Source of the DNA: Anaerolineales bacterium
GTDB lineage: Bacteria; Chloroflexota; Anaerolineae; Anaerolineales; Villigracilaceae
NCBI GenBank assembly: GCA_013140605.1
Contig: JABFSL010000072.1
Location: 1-64,000, forward strand
Length of the DNA stretch: 64,000 bases
Reading direction: 5' to 3'
The position numbers and the translations under genes are program-made. The notes beneath the pieces were generated by a model. The model had not been told where the DNA came from and did no database searches. It was given only the letters and a program-made list of their open reading frames with translations. Of the stretch, positions 1 to 9,145 are shown piece after piece; position 1 is the stretch's first letter; every line of letters starts with the position of its first letter.

Positions 1-160
<160 letters not shown>

Positions 161-1399
161 TTACTTCAACGCATGGATCGCGACAAGAGTCACATCATCA
201 TCCTGTTTCGAACCATCTTGATAATTCAACAACGTATCAAGCAAGCGGTCGCAGACTTGTTGCGCGTTCATCGCAGCAAGGCCACTTAAAGTTTTTTTAA
301 TGCGCTCCAACCCAAAAGGCTCTCCCCTGGGATTGCGGCAATCGGTCATACCGTCTGTGAAAAGCAGCAGCGTGGAACCGGGCGGCAGCGCAATTGTGCG
401 CAGGTCGAGCGTGATGTTATCCCATAAACCAAGCGCCATGCCCGGGCCATGCGGCAAACGTTCCACGGTTCCATCGGGATTCAGAATCAAGGGCGGCTCA
501 TGGCCCGCGCGCGCAAAACTAAATATATGAGTCTTAAGATCAAGGAGACCATATAGCACGGTAACGAATTGGGTTGACTTTTGCAAACGAGTAATATGAC
601 GGTTTACCAATTGCATCACTTCGCCCGCAGACATGCCCGTATCAGCTTCGGCCATGATGAGTGCATGAGCGCGCGCCATAAACAACGCGGATGGAACACC
701 CTTATCAGCAACATCTCCGATCAGAACACCAAGCTCATATTCTGAAACTGGGAAAACATCATAGAAATCGCCTCCCACCTGACGGGCAGGCAGGATTCGG
801 GCACCGAAATCAAACTTCTCAACTTTGGGAAGTTCGTCAGGCAAAATACTTAGTTGAATTTCCGCGGCAACTTGAAGTTCGCGCTCGAGGCGTTCCTTCT
901 CGATCAACTGTGTCTGCGCGGCTTTAAGTTCATCGTAAGCGGTTTGGAGTTGTTTATTCTTCTCCGTTAAATTTTGAAAAGTTTGCGTGTTGGTATTATC
1001 CAAACGCTGACTCAAAACGCGCACCATGGATGTGGAAAGTTCAGGATGTTTGCGGGTCAAATCTAGGAATTGAGTGCGGCTCATCGAAAGCAGAGTGGCT
1101 TGTCCACGAGCACGCACGCTGGCTGTGCGGTGACCGCCCGGCAAAATGAGACTCATTTCACCGAGGTATTCCCCTTCTCGCAAAACATTCAGCAATAACT
1201 CATCCGCCTGGCCTTCCGCCATAAGGACTTCAAGCTCGCCCTTCATGACAACATAAAAATGTTCACCAAGGTCCCCTTCGCGAAAAAGAATATCGCGGTC
1301 TTTCATCTCATTAACATCAAGCGCAGAAGTCAACAGGTCCAACTCGTGGAGAGGAAGATCTGCAAACAAGGGAATTCTTGAAAGTAAGTTGGTTGTCAT
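161..1399 (-). CDS. Cyclic-nucleotide-binding domain + SpoIIE/RsbU-type PP2C phosphatase
   Basis: This 412-residue cytosolic protein has a cNMP-binding fold at about residues 8-125, with a GEYLGEMSLI segment typical of the phosphate-binding cassette. A coiled-coil linker rich in Glu, Lys and Gln follows (about 130-180). Residues about 190-410 are a SpoIIE/RsbU-type PP2C domain, recognisable by GDFYDVF, GDVADKGVPSALFMA, FARAGHEPPLIL, LFTDGMTD and QDDDVTLVAI, whose acidic residues bind the catalytic metals. Such proteins dephosphorylate anti-sigma-factor antagonists or act in stress signalling; the substrate here is unknown. It starts 9 bases after the deoxynucleoside kinase stop, so the two probably form one transcript. 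No anti-sigma or STAS partner is adjacent, although a STAS-like protein lies about 1 kb away on the other strand. Confidence 0.9.
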   Translation of the reverse strand: MTTNLLSRIPLFADLPLHELDLLTSALDVNEMKDRDILFREGDLGEHFYVVMKGELEVLMAEGQADELLLNVLREGEYLGEMSLILPGGHRTASVRARGQATLLSMSRTQFLDLTRKHPELSTSMVRVLSQRLDNTNTQTFQNLTEKNKQLQTAYDELKAAQTQLIEKERLERELQVAAEIQLSILPDELPKVEKFDFGARILPARQVGGDFYDVFPVSEYELGVLIGDVADKGVPSALFMARAHALIMAEADTGMSAGEVMQLVNRHITRLQKSTQFVTVLYGLLDLKTHIFSFARAGHEPPLILNPDGTVERLPHGPGMALGLWDNITLDLRTIALPPGSTLLLFTDGMTDCRNPRGEPFGLERIKKTLSGLAAMNAQQVCDRLLDTLLNYQDGSKQDDDVTLVAIHALK

Positions 1400-1408
1400 G
1401 GGAATAAG

Positions 1409-2053
1409 TTATTTTTGGGTAAGATCCATAACTTCTTTTCCAGCCAGTTTGTCCTGTATTCTCTGCACCACCAGGTCCAAATGACCGGGCTGATGCACAA
1501 AATCCAGATCGTCGGTTTGAATGGTCAACACAGGACAAAGGTCGAACGAGCCGAGCCATTCATCATAAAAAGAATCAAGCAGCGACAAATACTCAATCGA
1601 GATTCCTGTCTCCATATTTCGGGCACGCCTGCGGATGCGGTCCATCAAGGTGGAAACAGGCGCCTTGAGATAGATCAACAGGTCAGGGCGCGGCAAGCCA
1701 TCGACAACAACTTCAAACAAACGACGATAGGCCAGATAATCCCGCTCGCCAAGATTTCCCATGTGATGCAAGGCGCGGGCAAAAATATGAGCGTCTTCGT
1801 AAATGCTTCGATCCAGTATGGCGGAACGCGCATCACGAGCAGCTTCCAAATATTGGTCTGCGCGATGGCCGAGGAAAAAAACCTGCAAGTGAAAAGACCA
1901 GGCGTGCATATCGCCATAAAAATCGGAAAGGTATGGATTATCAGCAACGGATTCGTAACCTGTCCACCACCCCAGGCGGGCACCGATGCGCTCGGTCAGC
2001 GTGGTCTTTCCCGCGCCAATATTCCCAGCCACCAAAACCAAATGTTTCGCCAT
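1409..2053 (-). CDS. Deoxynucleoside kinase (dNK/dGK-dAK family)
   Basis: Predicted 214-residue P-loop kinase that phosphorylates deoxynucleosides for dNTP salvage. Visible motifs are the Walker A GNIGAGKTT near the N-terminus, the DRSIYED segment matching the family's catalytic/substrate-binding ERS-type motif, and an arginine-rich lid, DRIRRRARNME. The ATG at 2053 is chosen because the P-loop then lies about 10 residues from the start, as is normal for the family. The frame is open for 32 more codons upstream, but that would run to 2149 and overlap the divergent gene at 2119. Which deoxynucleoside is preferred cannot be read from the sequence. Confidence 0.9.
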   Translation of the reverse strand: MAKHLVLVAGNIGAGKTTLTERIGARLGWWTGYESVADNPYLSDFYGDMHAWSFHLQVFFLGHRADQYLEAARDARSAILDRSIYEDAHIFARALHHMGNLGERDYLAYRRLFEVVVDGLPRPDLLIYLKAPVSTLMDRIRRRARNMETGISIEYLSLLDSFYDEWLGSFDLCPVLTIQTDDLDFVHQPGHLDLVVQRIQDKLAGKEVMDLTQK

Positions 2054-2118
2054 AATGGCTGGTATTTTATCATGTATGAGATTGCAAGTATAATATTCCA
2101 AACAGGAGACATTGATCA

Positions 2119-2520
2119 ATGAAAATTCGTGACGCAGCCGGCTGGACAATATTTATCTTTGGAATACTCGCCTTTCTCCTTGGACTTACAGGATTGATCC
2201 GCCCCGAGACCCTTCTGTCCCTTCTCGGCTTTGAAGTTGTAGAACGCGCCCAACGCGCAGCCAGTGATTACACGATCGTGTTTATGACAGCCTCATCAAT
2301 GGCATCGTTCAATATGGGCGTTTATTATGTATTCGCAGCTTTGAATGATGTGAAGATCTTTTATCGCTGGACGGTTCCATTCCGTGTCGTTACGTTCGTT
2401 GTTTTCACAACCGTTGTGATCGCAGGCATCGCTCCCTTGAAATTCCTGGGTGTGGGTATCTGGGAACTCGTCGGCGCAATTTCCACAGGCATAGCCTTAT
2501 ATGGCAAGAGGTCAACATGA
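2119..2520 (+). CDS. Small four-helix membrane protein, unknown function
   Basis: This 133-residue protein shows about four hydrophobic segments: residues about 8-28, 52-72, 85-105 and 108-128. Otherwise it has few charged residues, so it should be an inner-membrane protein. I recognise no family. A GGAG ribosome site precedes the ATG and a TATAAT sequence lies at 2089-2094, in the gap to the divergent kinase gene. Its stop overlaps the start of the next gene (ATGA at 2517-2520), implying translational coupling with the STAS-like protein and the lipoprotein that follow. Confidence 0.75.
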   Translation: MKIRDAAGWTIFIFGILAFLLGLTGLIRPETLLSLLGFEVVERAQRAASDYTIVFMTASSMASFNMGVYYVFAALNDVKIFYRWTVPFRVVTFVVFTTVVIAGIAPLKFLGVGIWELVGAISTGIALYGKRST

Positions 2521-2879
2521 AATCCAGATGGATAGAATATAACGGCCAGAAAATCCTTTATCAGGATTTTTCCAATAATTTTTTCAATGAGCAGGTTGTA
2601 AAAAAGGAACTTGAAGAAGTACAGGCCATTGTTTTAAGCCAGCCAGTAGGCTCAGTTCTTGTGCTCTCAAATTTCACCAACACCGAAATCTCATCGAATC
2701 TCATGCCGATCCTGAATGAATCTTCGAAACTGACAAAACCCCACGTAAAAAAAACGGCGGTGCTTGGCGTGACTGGGATCAAACGCACGCTCGGAGATCT
2801 GCTTTCAAAGATCACTGGCCAGCCGCTGATGTACTTTACAATCGAAGGTGAGGCAAAAGAATGGCTTTCAAAGGAATAA
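2517..2879 (+). CDS. SpoIIAA/STAS-like cytosolic protein, unknown function
   Basis: This 120-residue soluble protein has alternating strand and helix character. The start WIEYNGQKILYQDFSNN, the central GSVLVLSNFTNTEI and the later KKTAVLGVTG and YFTIEGEAKEWL segments resemble SpoIIAA-like/STAS-fold proteins that are common in bacteria without a fixed role. The resemblance is by pattern only. It starts inside the stop of the membrane-protein gene (4-base ATGA overlap), and the lipoprotein gene starts one base after its stop. The three genes therefore look like one operon. Confidence 0.6.
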   Translation: MKSRWIEYNGQKILYQDFSNNFFNEQVVKKELEEVQAIVLSQPVGSVLVLSNFTNTEISSNLMPILNESSKLTKPHVKKTAVLGVTGIKRTLGDLLSKITGQPLMYFTIEGEAKEWLSKE

Positions 2880-2880
2880 G

Positions 2881-3498
2881 TTGAAAACACGCATCCTTCT
2901 TATTTTGATGTTGATCGTAGTAGGCATTCTGCTTTTCTCGTGCGGAACAAATGGATCAGACCAAACAGACCCAGTAAACACAAACGCGCTTCGCACGGAA
3001 GCAGTTGCCACCTACGCTTCCTCCCTGACCGAGACGCTGGTACCTGCTCCGACGACATCCCCAACCCCGAATATTGTTGAACCAACCGCCACAGCTCCAG
3101 AAATTACCGCCACGCTCGAAACACCAGTAACAGCCAATCCCTGCTACAACCTGCTGTACATCGAAGATGTAAACATCCCTGATGGCGCACAAATGAAGGC
3201 TGGTGAAAAATTCACCAAGACCTGGCTTGTCCAAAACATTGGCGGATGCGCATGGCGCGCGGGCTTCACCTTCAACCACTTTGGCGGCGACCCCATGCGT
3301 GGAAGCACAATAACTCTCACCGAAGCGATCCCAACCGGCGCGAAACGCGAGCTCTCTGTTGAACTGGTTGTGCCAAGCGGCGTCACTGGACTCATTCAAA
3401 GTTCATGGCGCATGGCCGATGAGAATGGAATTTTCTTCGGCGATACACTCTCGGTCAACATCACGGTTGGAGATACCGCCGTCATCGCTACGCCATAA
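2881..3498 (+). CDS. Lipoprotein with an NBR1-type Ig-like domain
   Basis: The best start is TTG 2881, preceded by AAAGGA with a 6-base spacer. It gives LKTRILLILMLIVVGILLFSCG, a basic tip, hydrophobic core and a lipobox-like Cys. The alternative GTG at 2848 would add residues that spoil the signal sequence. After a Thr/Pro-rich stretch (about residues 30-75), the region from about 80 to 190 matches the NBR1-like Ig fold, with DVNIPDG, FTKTWLVQNIG, a CAW triplet and a SSWRM near the end. A surface, matrix or cell-wall binding role is an inference. It is a paralogue of the lipoprotein at 9477-10169, with about the same domain order. Confidence 0.85.
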   Translation: MKTRILLILMLIVVGILLFSCGTNGSDQTDPVNTNALRTEAVATYASSLTETLVPAPTTSPTPNIVEPTATAPEITATLETPVTANPCYNLLYIEDVNIPDGAQMKAGEKFTKTWLVQNIGGCAWRAGFTFNHFGGDPMRGSTITLTEAIPTGAKRELSVELVVPSGVTGLIQSSWRMADENGIFFGDTLSVNITVGDTAVIATP

Positions 3499-3513
3499 AT
3501 TCAGCAAACCATT

Positions 3514-3563
3514 GGAGCGCGGACTTCAGTCCGCAATACAAGACGGACTGAAGTCCGCGCTCC
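3514..3563. repeat. REP-like palindrome (GGAGCGCGGACTTCAGTCCG type)
   Basis: Inverted repeat whose 20-base arms (3514-3533 and 3544-3563) pair perfectly around a 10-base loop. A related element occurs at 26785-26832, so this is a dispersed palindromic family rather than a gene-specific terminator. Confidence 0.85.
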
Positions 3564-3583
3564 GTTATTCAAGCAGGTTCAAG

Positions 3584-3592
3584 TGCTATAAT
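3584..3592 (+). promoter_or_regulatory. Putative extended -10 promoter element
   Basis: TGCTATAAT at 3584-3592 is an extended -10 hexamer lying 27 bases before the ATG of the 73-residue gene, directly after the palindrome. No good -35 hexamer is seen, which is usual for extended -10 promoters. Confidence 0.45.
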
Positions 3593-3619
3593 AAATATAG
3601 AGATCGAAAGGAGTTAATC

Positions 3620-3841
3620 ATGGCTACCAAAAAAACTGAAAGTGAAAAGAAATTCAAACGTGAGATCCCCGAAGAAGCACGCGAACATTACAAGAAAGCC
3701 CGTCAGGAAATGCGCGAGGCCATCAAAGGCTTTTTGCCGGAGGGCTTTTTGGAGCACCGCCGCGCAGCAGGCAAAGAGATGATGCTTGCCGTGCGCAGCA
3801 TGCTCGATGCGGCGATTGAAAAGATGGAAGAAAAAGCGTAA
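3620..3841 (+). CDS. Small charged helical protein, unknown function
   Basis: This 73-residue protein is very rich in Lys, Glu and Arg and almost certainly all helical (REHYKKARQEMREAIKGFL, EHRRAAGKEMMLAVRSMLD). The ATG at 3620 has an AAAGGAG ribosome site 7 bases upstream. The frame is open further upstream, but that part runs through the REP-like palindrome. No signal peptide or membrane segment is present. I do not recognise the family. Confidence 0.65.
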   Translation: MATKKTESEKKFKREIPEEAREHYKKARQEMREAIKGFLPEGFLEHRRAAGKEMMLAVRSMLDAAIEKMEEKA

Positions 3842-3863
3842 CAAAAAACATCAAACACCAAGT

Positions 3864-3932
3864 ACACAAAGGGGCACAAAGGGGCACAAAGGAAAACTAT
3901 AAAAACCTTTGTGTTCCTTTGTGCCCTTTGTG
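3864..3932. repeat. CACAAAGG-type palindromic repeat
   Basis: Three CACAAAGG(GG) units at 3864-3892 face a complementary CCTTTGTG series at 3906-3932, forming a long hairpin between convergent genes. It can act as a terminator but has the unit structure of a dispersed repeat. Confidence 0.7.
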
Positions 3933-3948
3933 GTTAAATCTTTTAAAT

Positions 3949-5640
3949 TTAATTCCTGTTTCTTCCCCCAAATATCACCCATAACAACGTCGCGCCCGCG
4001 GCCCCGAGCAAGCCTCCCCCAAGTTGACCATTTCCACTATTTAATAACGTCACCCCGCTGACTAAAAACGCGGCGAATATGATTCCGCCTGTCAGACGGT
4101 CCACCGAGCGTCCCAGCGTGCGGACTTCACGCGTCACTTGCGGCGACTGCACCACCAGCCCGCCTGATTCCATTTGCGCAAGCATGCGGCTGGCTTGCGA
4201 CGGCAAAGCGATAAAGGCTTGCACAACATCGCCAACCTGTTTAAGAATATTATCCAAACTAAACGCGGAGGTCGCTTCCTCCTGCACGAGTTTACTCGCA
4301 TAAGGAGAAAGCTGTTCCCATAAATTAAAGTTCGGGTCAAGGCCGGTACACATGCCTGAAAGAATCGCCACAGTGCGCACCAACATCAGCAGATCATTCG
4401 GCACTTGAAACGGCGTCTCCACCATTACATCGCGCACCTTATGCCCGATGTCACGTACTTCGTTCGGGCGTACATTGCGAAGTTCACTCATCGACATGCC
4501 CCAGAAACGGTCAAACACAGCGGCGGATGCCTGCTCCAAGGCTTGCGTATCTGCGCCGGGCAATAAAAATCCCAACTCTTTATACGACTTGATCAATCGC
4601 GCCGCGTCACGCGTGCCAATTGCAACAACCGTTTCACGCAAGCCCTTGCGAAGATTTTCAGGCACACGACCCACCATGCCAAAATCAACGAAGGTCAATT
4701 GCCAGCGAACGGATTTTGTTTTTCTTCCCTTTGCGGGCGGCAAGGGCGTAATGAATAGATTTCCAGGATGCGGGTCGGCGTGGAAGAATCCGTCTTCAAA
4801 GATTTGTTCGAGATAGGTATCCAATAATTTACGCGCCACTTCGCTGCGGTCAATGCCTGCGGCGGTGATGGCATCGTACTCTGTGATCTTGATCGCAAAT
4901 ACATCTTCAAGCGTCAACACTCTCAGCGTGGACAAACTCCGCACAACGCGCGGAACATTCACAAATTTATCATTGCTGAAATTCTCAAAAAACGTTTCTG
5001 CATTTCCCGCTTCCTGTTGATAATCAATTTCTTCATACACAGTCGCTGAAAACTCACGCAGCAACGCGGGCACATCCGCATGTTCACGGACTGGGCGGTA
5101 GCGCATCAGCCAGCCACCCACCCGCTGCAACGCTGACAGGTCAACGGTCACGATGGACGCGATGCTTGGGCGCTGGACTTTCACGACGACGTTGACAAAG
5201 TCCGCTTCTTCACCGCCCTTCAATCTGGCTCTGTGAACCTGGCCAAGGGACGCCGCTGCGAGCGGACTCTCGTCAAACCATTCGAATTTTTCCGCCAGCG
5301 ATGCGCCAAGTTCACTCTCCGCCAGTTGACGTATATCTTCAAATTTTTCAGAAGGGACTTCATCCTGTAGATCGGCGAGAGTGTCGGTGATCTCGGGCGG
5401 AAGGATATCGAGACGCGAAGAAAGGAACTGCCCGACCTTGATCATCACGCCGCCCATGCGCAAAGCCAGCGCGCGGAAACGCATTGCCTCACGGCGGAAA
5501 CGTTCGGGACGTGTGCTCCTTGCCAGTTGACGAAAGCCGATCTTGCGCAGGATCAATTCCCAATAGATAAAGCGGACGATCATGCCCGCGAAAAAAGTAA
5601 GGATGCGGAGATAACGTCCGCGCAAACGAGGTGTTTTCAT
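3949..5640 (-). CDS. AarF/ABC1/UbiB family atypical kinase
   Basis: This 563-residue protein has the family's signatures: GVMIKVGQFLSSRLDILP (the KxGQ motif), the alanine-rich loop ASLGQVHRA, HADPHPGNLF in the catalytic loop and FVDFGMVG as the DFG-like metal site. Two hydrophobic helices at the C-terminus (about 515-560) should anchor it in the membrane, as in UbiB. Members support quinone and other isoprenoid lipid biosynthesis or transport. In this organism that would probably be menaquinone, because two UbiA-type prenyltransferases occur elsewhere in the window; this link is an inference. It stands alone between hairpins. Confidence 0.92.
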   Translation of the reverse strand: MKTPRLRGRYLRILTFFAGMIVRFIYWELILRKIGFRQLARSTRPERFRREAMRFRALALRMGGVMIKVGQFLSSRLDILPPEITDTLADLQDEVPSEKFEDIRQLAESELGASLAEKFEWFDESPLAAASLGQVHRARLKGGEEADFVNVVVKVQRPSIASIVTVDLSALQRVGGWLMRYRPVREHADVPALLREFSATVYEEIDYQQEAGNAETFFENFSNDKFVNVPRVVRSLSTLRVLTLEDVFAIKITEYDAITAAGIDRSEVARKLLDTYLEQIFEDGFFHADPHPGNLFITPLPPAKGRKTKSVRWQLTFVDFGMVGRVPENLRKGLRETVVAIGTRDAARLIKSYKELGFLLPGADTQALEQASAAVFDRFWGMSMSELRNVRPNEVRDIGHKVRDVMVETPFQVPNDLLMLVRTVAILSGMCTGLDPNFNLWEQLSPYASKLVQEEATSAFSLDNILKQVGDVVQAFIALPSQASRMLAQMESGGLVVQSPQVTREVRTLGRSVDRLTGGIIFAAFLVSGVTLLNSGNGQLGGGLLGAAGATLLWVIFGGRNRN

Positions 5641-5684
5641 TCATGCTCCAGTGGTGTGATAGTGGATTGTATCACCAGCAGGCA

Positions 5685-5722
5685 AACGAAAAAGGCATCC
5701 GAAATCGGATGCCTTTTTCGTT
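5685..5722. terminator. Bidirectional rho-independent terminator
   Basis: Perfect 38-base palindrome with an A-rich left flank and T-rich right flank: AACGAAAAAGGCATCCGA at 5685-5702 and its complement at 5705-5722. It lies downstream of the minus-strand DUF4404 gene and upstream of the UbiB gene, so it mainly terminates the former. Confidence 0.8.
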
Positions 5723-5742
5723 ATCTTTATTCACTCCAAAAT

Positions 5743-6009
5743 TTAAATTCCCGCGTTGCTAAGGATTGAGAACAAACTGGAAAGCGCCGCAGTAAGTTCG
5801 GGATGCGTCACCTCAAAATGATCAATGGATGACTCGATGCGATCCATCATGGAGGTGGCGGGCTGCTTTGATTCGGCACGCTCCAAAAGCTCGCGGATAT
5901 CCTCAGAAAGCTCACGCAGAAGTTCCTGCCCTTTTTCGTCATCAGGCTGAATTCCTTCGATCTCTTTATTCAATTGTTCGAGCAGTTTGTCAATTTCCTG
6001 GTTGGTCAT
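5743..6009 (-). CDS. DUF4404 family small protein
   Basis: This 88-residue protein has an N-terminal helix, acidic PDDEKGQELLRELSEDIRELLE segment and ends HFEVTHPELTAALSSLFSILSNAGI. That is the layout of DUF4404 proteins, which are small and helical with unknown function. There is no signal or membrane segment. A GAGGTGTG ribosome site precedes the ATG. It is followed by the perfect hairpin at 5685-5722. Confidence 0.75.
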   Translation of the reverse strand: MTNQEIDKLLEQLNKEIEGIQPDDEKGQELLRELSEDIRELLERAESKQPATSMMDRIESSIDHFEVTHPELTAALSSLFSILSNAGI

Positions 6010-6093
6010 GGCACACCTCTTTTTGATATGAAGGAACAGTTGATCGATATTACCAATCCATATTTTACAACTTTTTCCCTCGTCCGACGCACG

Positions 6094-6351
6094 TTATTGT
6101 AATATCTCGCGGTCGGCCTGTTCGGCTTCCTGATACACCTTTTTGACTTCCTCCTTCATCCCGGCCGAGACCCCAGCGGTCATGGATATAAATTTGACAA
6201 GGTCGCGCGCCTGACGCAGGATGTCTTTGACGTTCGCGATGTACGAAAAATCATTGCGTCCGCTTTCAGGCGGGACGGGCAGTTCACGCGCCTTTTGAAT
6301 TAATGCGCGCGCGCGGATGATGCGTTCAGCGGCTGGAATTAGTTTTGCCAT
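6094..6351 (-). CDS. Small helical protein, unknown function
   Basis: This 85-residue, mostly helical cytosolic protein has a basic first half (ERIIRARALIQKARELP) and an acidic tail (KVYQEAEQADREILQ). A strong GGAGGA ribosome site lies before the ATG. It is co-directional with the DUF4404 gene 84 bases downstream and may share its transcript. The family is not recognised. The 260 bases upstream, up to the nuclease gene, hold nothing I can interpret. Confidence 0.65.
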   Translation of the reverse strand: MAKLIPAAERIIRARALIQKARELPVPPESGRNDFSYIANVKDILRQARDLVKFISMTAGVSAGMKEEVKKVYQEAEQADREILQ

Positions 6352-6612
6352 AAAATATTCCTCCTGGAATTTGTTTCTTGTATCTTACTATAAACCCTTT
6401 ACAGAAGCTGCTATTTTTAAATTTACGAAAGCAGGAACTGGTAGAAAAAGCTGGCAATATTTTTTATTGCTGGTAAAATGCAGCCTATTATTGCGTCACA
6501 TATAGACAACTTGCATCTGAAGAGCACACAAAAGCGATCAACCACACTTCCTTAAGCTACCCCCGCGCAAGCGGACATGCAACATCCCACCTTCATATCA
6601 AGGAGAATGAAC

Positions 6613-9063
6613 ATGAGAAAGCTGGTCAATTTTGGAACAATCCTTATGCTGGCGGTTGCCTTACTTGCAACAAACATCACTGCCCGCGCAGCACCCACAA
6701 CTTTAACAGCCGGTGATATTGCCATCATCGGCTTTAATTTTGATGATCCCGATCAACTCGCTTTTGTTTTATTGGTAAACATTGGTTCTGGCACAAAGAT
6801 CAACTTTACCGACAACGGCTGGAGAAACACGAATACCTTCCGCACCGGCGAAGGCACATTCACATGGACAGCGGCAACCGACCTGGCCGCAGGAACCATC
6901 GTAGTACCAACTATTAGCAGCGTTGCGTTTTCCGTCACTGGCGACCAGATCCTCGCTTATCAGGGATTGAGCAGCAGCCCCACTTTTCTTTATGCTGTGA
7001 ATAGTGACGGAGCAGGTGTATGGCAGGCAGACGCCACCAGCGCCAACACATCTGCCCTGCCGTTGGGATTAGTCAACGGGACAAGCGCAGTTGCGTTGAA
7101 TGAAATTGATAATTCAAAGTACAGCGGAATCACCAGCGGCACAAAAGCACAACTTCTTTCCGCAATCAGCAACAAAGCCAACTGGGCAGGAAGCGATGCC
7201 ACGCGCCAGGTTATGCCCAGCGGTTCATTCATCGTTGGCGGCACACCAACAAATACACCCACCAACACACCCATCCCACCTACCAATACCCCCATTCCAC
7301 CTACTAACACACCCACACCCATTCCGCCCACCAACACACCCGTTCCACCCACACCTACTTCTGCATTTCCAAGCTGCCCAGCCGCAACAGTCACATCCAT
7401 TGGCGCAATTCAGGGCACAGGAGCAACCACTCCGTTCAGCGGACAACAGCGCACCATTCGAGGCGTGGTTGTTGCAGACTTCCAGGGAACAACCGAGATG
7501 AGCGGCTTCTTCGTGCAGGATGGCGGAGATGGAAATACAAATTCTTCAGATGGGCTTTTTGTTCCATCCACAATAGTTGTAAGCGCAGGCAGCCCAGTTC
7601 AAGTGACTGGCACAGTCGGCGAAACCGCTTCGCGAACTCAGTTCACAGCGGTTCAAAGCGTGACCGTATGCGGAACTGCTCCATCTGTTTCGCCCGTGAA
7701 CGTATCCCTGCCCGTTACTGCGCTGACCAATCTTGAAAAATATGAGGGTATGCTGGTTACCTTCCCACAGACCCTGGTCGCCACTGAAAATTATGGGCTT
7801 GGCCGTTATGGTGAAGTGGTACTTGCCTCGGAACGTTTGTGGACCCCAACCAACATCACCGCACCGGGCGCGTCTGCCATTGCGATGCAGGCACAAAATG
7901 ATCTCAAGCGCATCACACTGGACGATGGTAGTACTGCACAAAACCCCGATCCCATCGAGTATCCCTCACCGTCTCTCTCAGCGACAAATACACTTCGCTC
8001 TGGCGACACTGTGATAGGAGTGACCGGTGTAATGGATTATTCCACCAGCCTCTATCGCGTACACGCCACCATCGCACCTAATTGGGTGCATGCGAACGCG
8101 CGCACAACGAGTCCCAACAGCACTGGCGGCACCTTGCGCGTGGCAAGTTTCAACGTACTCAACTATTTCAATGGACCGACCTTCCCCACTGCGCGAGGCG
8201 CAAGCACAGCGGCTGAATTCACACGCCAGCGCACAAAGATCATCAACGCCATTACAGCGATGAACGCGGACATTATCGGTCTGATCGAAATCGAGAATGA
8301 CGGTTACGGAGCCAGCAGTGCAATTCAAGACCTCGTGAATGGATTGAATACCAGCGCGCCTGTCGGCACAAGCTATGCCTTCATCAACCCTGGCGTTTCG
8401 CTGGTCGGAACCGACCAGATCACAGTTGGCATTGTCTATCGTGTGGAAACTGTCACGCCGATCGGAGCCGCTCAAATCAAAACCAATGGCGCATTCGCGG
8501 CACAGAATCGTCCGCCCATGGCACAAACCTTCCAGCAGATCAATGGAGGCGGCAAGTTGACCGTGGTGGTAAATCACTTCAAATCCAAGGGATCGGTCTG
8601 CACAGGCGATCCTGATACAGGCGATGGACAGGGTAACTGCAACCTGACTCGCGTCAACGCCGCGAACGATCTGATCTCGTGGCTGGCAACTGACCCGACA
8701 GGCAGTGGCGACACCGATTTCCTTGTTGTCGGCGATTTGAATGCATATGCCATGGAAGATCCCGTTACCGCCATCAAGAATGCAGGTTACACAAACTTGA
8801 CGGAATCCTTCCTTGGCCAGTTCGCCTATTCCTATGTATTCTCGGGACAGTCTGGGTATCTCGATCACGCCCTGGCCACCTCCAGTTTGGCATTGCAGGT
8901 AAGCGGCCTCGCTGAATGGCACATCAACTGTGACGAGCCCACCGTATTGGATTACAACGTTGAGTTTAAATCCGCCGGACAGGTTACAAGCCTCTACAGC
9001 ACCGAGCCATATCGCGCCTCAGACCACGACCCGGTGATCATTGGACTTACACTCAATCCATAA
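6613..9063 (+). CDS. Secreted ExeM/NucH-type extracellular endonuclease
   Basis: This 816-residue secreted protein starts at ATG 6613, which sits 7 bases after AGGAG; the in-frame ATG at 6607 is too close to that site. A signal peptide ends near ARA-A (residue 26). An N-terminal beta domain (about 30-200) is followed by a Thr/Pro linker built of TNTP/IPPTNTP units (about 210-250), then an OB-fold-like segment (about 255-370). From about 505 on there is an endonuclease/exonuclease/phosphatase domain with LRVASFNVLNYF, IGLIEIEN, VVVNHFKSKGS, GDLNAYAMEDP and the terminal SDHDP, which carry the metal and catalytic residues. It should cleave extracellular DNA (or RNA) for nutrients or biofilm turnover. 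A terminator hairpin follows. Confidence 0.9.
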   Translation: MRKLVNFGTILMLAVALLATNITARAAPTTLTAGDIAIIGFNFDDPDQLAFVLLVNIGSGTKINFTDNGWRNTNTFRTGEGTFTWTAATDLAAGTIVVPTISSVAFSVTGDQILAYQGLSSSPTFLYAVNSDGAGVWQADATSANTSALPLGLVNGTSAVALNEIDNSKYSGITSGTKAQLLSAISNKANWAGSDATRQVMPSGSFIVGGTPTNTPTNTPIPPTNTPIPPTNTPTPIPPTNTPVPPTPTSAFPSCPAATVTSIGAIQGTGATTPFSGQQRTIRGVVVADFQGTTEMSGFFVQDGGDGNTNSSDGLFVPSTIVVSAGSPVQVTGTVGETASRTQFTAVQSVTVCGTAPSVSPVNVSLPVTALTNLEKYEGMLVTFPQTLVATENYGLGRYGEVVLASERLWTPTNITAPGASAIAMQAQNDLKRITLDDGSTAQNPDPIEYPSPSLSATNTLRSGDTVIGVTGVMDYSTSLYRVHATIAPNWVHANARTTSPNSTGGTLRVASFNVLNYFNGPTFPTARGASTAAEFTRQRTKIINAITAMNADIIGLIEIENDGYGASSAIQDLVNGLNTSAPVGTSYAFINPGVSLVGTDQITVGIVYRVETVTPIGAAQIKTNGAFAAQNRPPMAQTFQQINGGGKLTVVVNHFKSKGSVCTGDPDTGDGQGNCNLTRVNAANDLISWLATDPTGSGDTDFLVVGDLNAYAMEDPVTAIKNAGYTNLTESFLGQFAYSYVFSGQSGYLDHALATSSLALQVSGLAEWHINCDEPTVLDYNVEFKSAGQVTSLYSTEPYRASDHDPVIIGLTLNP

Positions 9064-9105
9064 ATATTTCAAAACAATAAATTTTCTCAAATAGTTATGA
9101 ACATG

Positions 9106-9145
9106 ACTCACTCCGAAAGACTACTCTCGGAGTGAGTTTGTTTTT
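9106..9145 (+). terminator. Rho-independent terminator after the nuclease
   Basis: Stem ACTCACTCCGA (9106-9116) with TCGGAGTGAGT (9127-9137), followed by TTGTTTTT. Confidence 0.85.

Noticed and set aside
1415..2122. A 235-codon plus-strand frame across the deoxynucleoside kinase
   Set aside because: The opposite strand encodes a kinase with clear motifs; the plus frame has no recognisable protein features.
7249..7370. Tandem-like ACACCC repeats resembling a short CRISPR or VNTR
   Set aside because: They encode the Thr/Pro linker (TNTP units) of the nuclease; there are no spacers.
7978..8922. A 314-codon open frame on the minus strand inside the nuclease gene
   Set aside because: It is antisense to a well-supported secreted nuclease, has no family-like pattern and no ribosome site. 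It is a shadow of codon bias.
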